The notes below the pieces were generated by a model. That model worked only from the letters and a program-made list of their open reading frames with translations, searched no databases and was not told the origin of the DNA. 8,183 nucleotides of DNA from Clostridia bacterium (GTDB lineage: Bacteria; Bacillota; Clostridia; Oscillospirales; Butyricicoccaceae), in contig JAFYOK010000258.1 in NCBI GenBank assembly GCA_017560175.1, positions 1-8,183 of the forward strand, read 5' to 3'. Of the stretch, positions 5,293-8,183 are shown in pieces. A program made the position numbers and the translations under genes. Within the stretch, counting starts at the first letter, position 1. Each line of letters opens with the position of its first letter.

Positions 5293-5322
5293 GAAAACTG
5301 TATTTGAAAGGAATTAAATCTT

Positions 5323-6375
5323 ATGAGCCACAACGATAGCCATAGCGCAAGCTACGCAGCCGCCGGCGTTGATATCACAGCCGGTTACGAAGGCGTCAAG
5401 CTGATGAAGAAGCATGTCATGCGTACCATGACAGAAGGTGTTGTTTCCGATATCGGCGGCTTCGGCGGCCTGTTCATGCCCAATCTGAAGGGCATGGAAG
5501 AGCCCGTTCTGGTCTCCGGTACCGACGGTGTCGGCACCAAGCAGCGCATCGCACAGATTATGGACAAGCACGACACCGTTGGCATCGACTGCGTTGCCAT
5601 GTGTGTCAACGATATCGTCTGCTGCGGCGCTAAGCCCATTTTCTTCCTCGACTATATCGCCATTGGCAAGAACATCCCCGAAAAGGTCGCTACACTGGTC
5701 TCCGGCGTTGCCGAAGGCTGCGTCCAGTCGGGCTGCGCTCTGATCGGCGGCGAGACCGCTGAACATCCCGGCACCATGGCTGCCGATGACTACGACTTTG
5801 CCGGCTTTGCTGTCGGTATCGTCGACAAGAAGGACATCATCGATCAGAACAAGATGCAGGAAGGCGATGTCATCATCGCTATGCCTTCTTCCGGCTGCCA
5901 TTCCAACGGCTACTCCCTGGTCCGCAAGGTCTTCGACGTTGAGAACTGCGACCTGAACAAGCACTACGACTGCCTGGGCAAGACTCTGGGTGAAGCTCTG
6001 CTGGAGCCCACCATCATCTACGTCAAGCCCGCTTTGGCTGCCATCGAGGCTGCCGAAGTTCACGGCATCAGCCACATCACCGGCGGTGGCTTCTATGAGA
6101 ACCTGCCCAGATGTATCCCCGAAGGCCTGTGCGCAAAGATCAAGAAGGATGACATCAAGGTCCATCCCGTCTTTACTCTGCTGCAGGAGACCGGCAACAT
6201 TCCTGAGCGCGACATGTACAACACCTACAACATGGGCGTTGGCATGGCAATGATCGTTACAAAGGAGACCGCAGACAAGGCCATTGCTGCTCTGAAGGAC
6301 AACGGCGTTGACGCTTATGTCATCGGCGAGATCGTCAAGTGCGGCGAAGACGGCAAGCAGGTCGAGTTATGGTAA
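5323..6375 (+). CDS. purM: Phosphoribosylformylglycinamidine cyclo-ligase (AIR synthetase), PurM
   Basis: A complete 350-residue PurM of the PurM/PurL ATP-binding superfamily. It closes FGAM to aminoimidazole ribonucleotide with ATP, step 5 of the pathway, in the cytoplasm. Family marks in order: the N-terminal YAAAGVDITAGYEGVKLMK, SGTDGVGTK (the ATP/metal loop), NDIVCCGAKPIFFLDYIA, ALIGGETAEHPG, SSGCHSNGYSLVRKVF, HITGGGFYENLPR and MYNTYNMGVGMAM near the C-terminus. The length is normal. A ribosome binding site AAAGGA (5307-5312) lies 10 nt before the ATG. Its last codons overlap the start of purN, which implies translational coupling. PurL, which makes its substrate, is not in the window. 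Confidence 0.97.
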   Translation: MSHNDSHSASYAAAGVDITAGYEGVKLMKKHVMRTMTEGVVSDIGGFGGLFMPNLKGMEEPVLVSGTDGVGTKQRIAQIMDKHDTVGIDCVAMCVNDIVCCGAKPIFFLDYIAIGKNIPEKVATLVSGVAEGCVQSGCALIGGETAEHPGTMAADDYDFAGFAVGIVDKKDIIDQNKMQEGDVIIAMPSSGCHSNGYSLVRKVFDVENCDLNKHYDCLGKTLGEALLEPTIIYVKPALAAIEAAEVHGISHITGGGFYENLPRCIPEGLCAKIKKDDIKVHPVFTLLQETGNIPERDMYNTYNMGVGMAMIVTKETADKAIAALKDNGVDAYVIGEIVKCGEDGKQVELW

Positions 6376-6995
6376 AGATCGCGGTATTCGTATCGGGCGG
6401 CGGTACCAACCTGCAGGCCCTGATCGACTGCTGGAAGGAGAAGGGACTGGGCGGCGGTGAGATCACAGCCGTTGTCTCTTCCAAGAAGAGCGCCTATGCG
6501 CTGGAGCGTGCAGCCAATGCAGGCATCCCCGGCTACTTTGTTTCGGGCAAGGGTCTTTCGGTAGACGAGTACAGCCGGAAGCTGGATGAACTGCTGGAAG
6601 AGAAGATCCGGCCCGACCTGATCGTTCTGGCCGGCTTCCTCAAGATCTTCAGCGCCGACTTCTGCAAGAAGTACAGCGGCCGCATCATCAATGTCCATCC
6701 TTCGCTCATCCCCGCCTTCTGCGGTGATGGCATGTATGGCCTCCATGTTCATGAAGCGGCGCTGGAAAAGGGCGTTAAGGTCAGCGGTGCCACCGTACAT
6801 TTTGTCGATGCTGTCACCGACGGCGGCCCCATCATTCTGCAGAAGGCCGTCGAGGTCAAGCAGGATGACACCCCCGAGATGCTCCAGCAGCGCATCATGG
6901 AGCAGTGTGAATGGCATCTGCTGCCCCAGGCAGTTACCCTCTTCAGCCAGGGTAAGCTGCACATCGAAGGCAACCACGTTATCATCAAGGATTAA
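6369..6995 (+). CDS. purN: Phosphoribosylglycinamide formyltransferase 1, PurN
   Basis: A complete 208-residue PurN. It moves the formyl group of 10-formyl-tetrahydrofolate to glycinamide ribonucleotide, step 3 of the pathway. The N-terminal loop FVSGGGTNLQALI (7-19) binds the phosphate of GAR. RPDLIVLAGFLKIF (81-94) and INVHPSLIPAFCG (107-119) follow, with TDGGPII (150-156). The catalytic triad is Asn108, His110 and Asp151. The ATG at 6369 is chosen over an in-frame ATG at 6339 because the family starts at this beta strand (MVKIAVFVSGGG); the extension is an Arg-rich frame inside purM. It overlaps purM by 7 nt and has no strong ribosome binding site, so it is probably translated by ribosomes ending purM. 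Confidence 0.96.
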   Translation: MVKIAVFVSGGGTNLQALIDCWKEKGLGGGEITAVVSSKKSAYALERAANAGIPGYFVSGKGLSVDEYSRKLDELLEEKIRPDLIVLAGFLKIFSADFCKKYSGRIINVHPSLIPAFCGDGMYGLHVHEAALEKGVKVSGATVHFVDAVTDGGPIILQKAVEVKQDDTPEMLQQRIMEQCEWHLLPQAVTLFSQGKLHIEGNHVIIKD

Positions 6996-7013
6996 ATATA
7001 CAGGAGAACAACC

Positions 7014-7718
7014 ATGCAGGTTATGAAAATGCAGCAGCTCCTCACAGAGCATGCCTATCCCGGCCGCGGCATCGTTCTGGGCCGCAGCAAGGACAATACA
7101 AAGGCAGTCATTGCCTACTTCATCATGGGCCGCAGCGAGAACAGCCGCAACCGCATCTTTGAAGTTACCGAAGACGGCATCCGCACCAAGGCTTTCGACG
7201 AGAGCAAGATGGTCGATCCTTCCCTCATCATCTATCATCCCGTCCGCGAGCTGAATGGCGATACCATCGTCACCAACGGCGACCAGACAGATACCGTCCG
7301 CGACGGTCTGCTGGCCGGCAAGAGCTACATCGAAGCTCTCCGCACCCGCTGCTTTGAGCCCGATCCCCCCAACTACACCCCCAGAATTTCCGGCGTCCTG
7401 CTGAAGGACGGCAGCTACGCTCTGTCTATCCTCAAGAGCCTGGACGGCAACCCCGACTGCAACAAGCGTTTCTTCTACGAGTACGATAATCCTCAGCCCG
7501 GCATGGGCCACTTCATCCACACCTATCAGGCAAACCTCGATCCTCTGCCTTCCTTCGAAGGCGAGCCCAGAACCGTTGAGATCGACGGCAATGCGCAGGA
7601 ACTGGCCGAAATGCTGTGGAGCCATCTGAACGCCGACAACAAGGTCTCCCTCTTCGTTCGCACCATCGATCTGAAGACCGGTGAAACCGAAACCATCATC
7701 AAAAATAAGCATCAGTAA
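7014..7718 (+). CDS. purO: PurO-type IMP cyclohydrolase
   Basis: A complete 234-residue protein of the archaeal-type IMP cyclohydrolase family (PurO, PF07826 by recall). It closes FAICAR to IMP, the last step of de novo synthesis, and is unrelated to the N-terminal domain of the bifunctional PurH. The diagnostic block near the N-terminus is YPGRGIVLGRS (15-25) followed by IMGRSENSRNRIF (37-49). YHPVRELNGDTIVTNGDQTD (74-93) and the late PQPGMGHFIHTY block also fit. The start is set by AGGAG (7002-7006), 7 nt before the ATG. It lies 18 nt after purN and 33 nt before the AICAR formyltransferase gene, so the two enzymes of the final PurH steps sit side by side as separate proteins. Family assignment is strong; activity is inferred from context. 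Confidence 0.88.
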   Translation: MQVMKMQQLLTEHAYPGRGIVLGRSKDNTKAVIAYFIMGRSENSRNRIFEVTEDGIRTKAFDESKMVDPSLIIYHPVRELNGDTIVTNGDQTDTVRDGLLAGKSYIEALRTRCFEPDPPNYTPRISGVLLKDGSYALSILKSLDGNPDCNKRFFYEYDNPQPGMGHFIHTYQANLDPLPSFEGEPRTVEIDGNAQELAEMLWSHLNADNKVSLFVRTIDLKTGETETIIKNKHQ

Positions 7719-7751
7719 TCCGACCGAACAGGGTCAAGGAGATAGAGAACT

Positions 7752-8183
7752 ATGAATGAACTCGAACTGAAATATGGCTGTAACCCCAACCAGAAGCCTG
7801 CCCGCATCTTTATGGGCGAGGGCGAACTGCCCCTGCAGGTTCTGTCCGGCCGTCCCGGCTACATCAACTTCATGGATGCCCTGAACAGCTGGCAGCTGGT
7901 CAAGGCGCTGAAGGAAGCTACAGGCAAGCCTGCCGCTGCATCCTTCAAGCACGTCAGCCCCGCCGGTGTCGCTCTGGGCACCGATGAACTGACCGAAGTT
8001 GAGCAGAAGATCTACTTCGTTCCCGGCGGCATGAGCCCCATTGCCAACGCCTATGCCCGTGCACGCGGTTCCGACCGTCTGTGCTCCTACGGTGACTGGG
8101 CAGCTCTGTCCGATATCTGCGACGAAGATACAGCCAAGCTGCTGAACAAGGAAGTTTCCGACGGCGTTATCGCTCCCGGCTAC
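7752..8183 (+). CDS. purH: AICAR formyltransferase, stand-alone PurH-type domain (partial, runs off the window)
   Basis: The first 144 codons of an open frame with no stop before the window end. The product formylates AICAR with 10-formyl-tetrahydrofolate to give FAICAR, the step before the PurO-type enzyme. It begins MNELELKYGCNPNQKPARIF, the usual start of the formyltransferase domain, so it lacks the cyclohydrolase domain of bifunctional PurH. SFKHVSPAGVALG (64-76) holds the catalytic Lys66-His67 pair, and YARARGSDRLCSYGDW (101-116) is typical of the stand-alone form. That form is about 390 residues by recall, so roughly two thirds is missing. AAGGAG (7736-7741) lies 10 nt before the ATG. 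Some authors call the stand-alone enzyme PurV; purH is used here for lack of a settled name. Confidence 0.92.
   Translation, partial: MNELELKYGCNPNQKPARIFMGEGELPLQVLSGRPGYINFMDALNSWQLVKALKEATGKPAAASFKHVSPAGVALGTDELTEVEQKIYFVPGGMSPIANAYARARGSDRLCSYGDWAALSDICDEDTAKLLNKEVSDGVIAPGY

Noticed and set aside
5291..5319. TTGAAA-17-TTAAAT promoter just before purM
   Set aside because: The -10 would end 3 nt before the start codon and the ribosome binding site would fall in the spacer, so it could not give a translatable leadered mRNA.
5314..6165. 283-codon minus-strand frame across purM
   Set aside because: Antisense shadow of purM, whose conserved motifs occupy the plus strand throughout.
6339..6368. 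Upstream extension of purN to an earlier ATG
   Set aside because: It adds an Arg-rich segment lying in the purM C-terminal codons. PurN proteins start at the MVKIAVFVSGGG strand.
6315..7712. 465-codon minus-strand frame across purN and purO
   Set aside because: Same codon-bias shadow; both plus-strand genes are well supported by family motifs.

Overview
The window looks like chromosomal DNA from a Gram-positive gut clostridium, most likely of the Oscillospiraceae/Ruminococcaceae. This rests on recall of protein families and on style, not on a database search. The signs are strong GGAGG-type ribosome binding sites, sigma-A type promoters with 17-bp spacers, coding regions rich in C/G-ending codons next to a very A/T-rich intergenic region, and a de novo purine gene set in which the PurH functions are split between a PurO-type cyclohydrolase and a stand-alone AICAR formyltransferase.

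Left part (1-2851), accessory redox and transport. The first 155 bases hold a two-unit palindromic repeat and no gene. A minus-strand flavoprotein gene (156-686) carries an iron-sulfur-flavoprotein type cysteine motif. It is divergent from a plus-strand C_GCAxxG_C_C family protein (845-1288), and back-to-back promoters lie at 718-790. Just after the second gene is a 117-bp hairpin-rich segment, then a 70-bp second copy of the gene's 3' end (1406-1475). That copy is the remnant of a tandem paralogue. An MFS transporter (1513-2814) follows and ends in a strong intrinsic terminator (2823-2851).

Middle (2852-3308). An A/T-rich stretch leads to a near-consensus promoter (3064-3092). A leader follows that holds a 30-codon ORF with a good ribosome binding site and, 2 nt after its stop codon, a perfect intrinsic terminator hairpin. 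No second promoter is visible before purE. The arrangement therefore looks like transcription attenuation of the purine operon, with a candidate competing antiterminator pairing. I recognise no known riboswitch in it.

Right part (3309 to the window end), a purine operon in one orientation: purE, a purF homologue, purM, purN (overlapping purM by 7 nt), a purO-type IMP cyclohydrolase, and the first 144 codons of an AICAR formyltransferase that runs off the window. Together they cover PRPP to PRA (PurF), GAR formylation (PurN), AIR formation (PurM), CAIR formation (PurE), and the last two steps to IMP. The PurF homologue is notable: it lacks the N-terminal nucleophile cysteine and other glutaminase residues, while its PRPP site and Fe-S ligand cysteines are kept. 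purK, purC, purD, purB and purL/S/Q are not in the window.

The best candidates for something undescribed are the leader-ORF/terminator switch before purE and the glutaminase-dead PurF.
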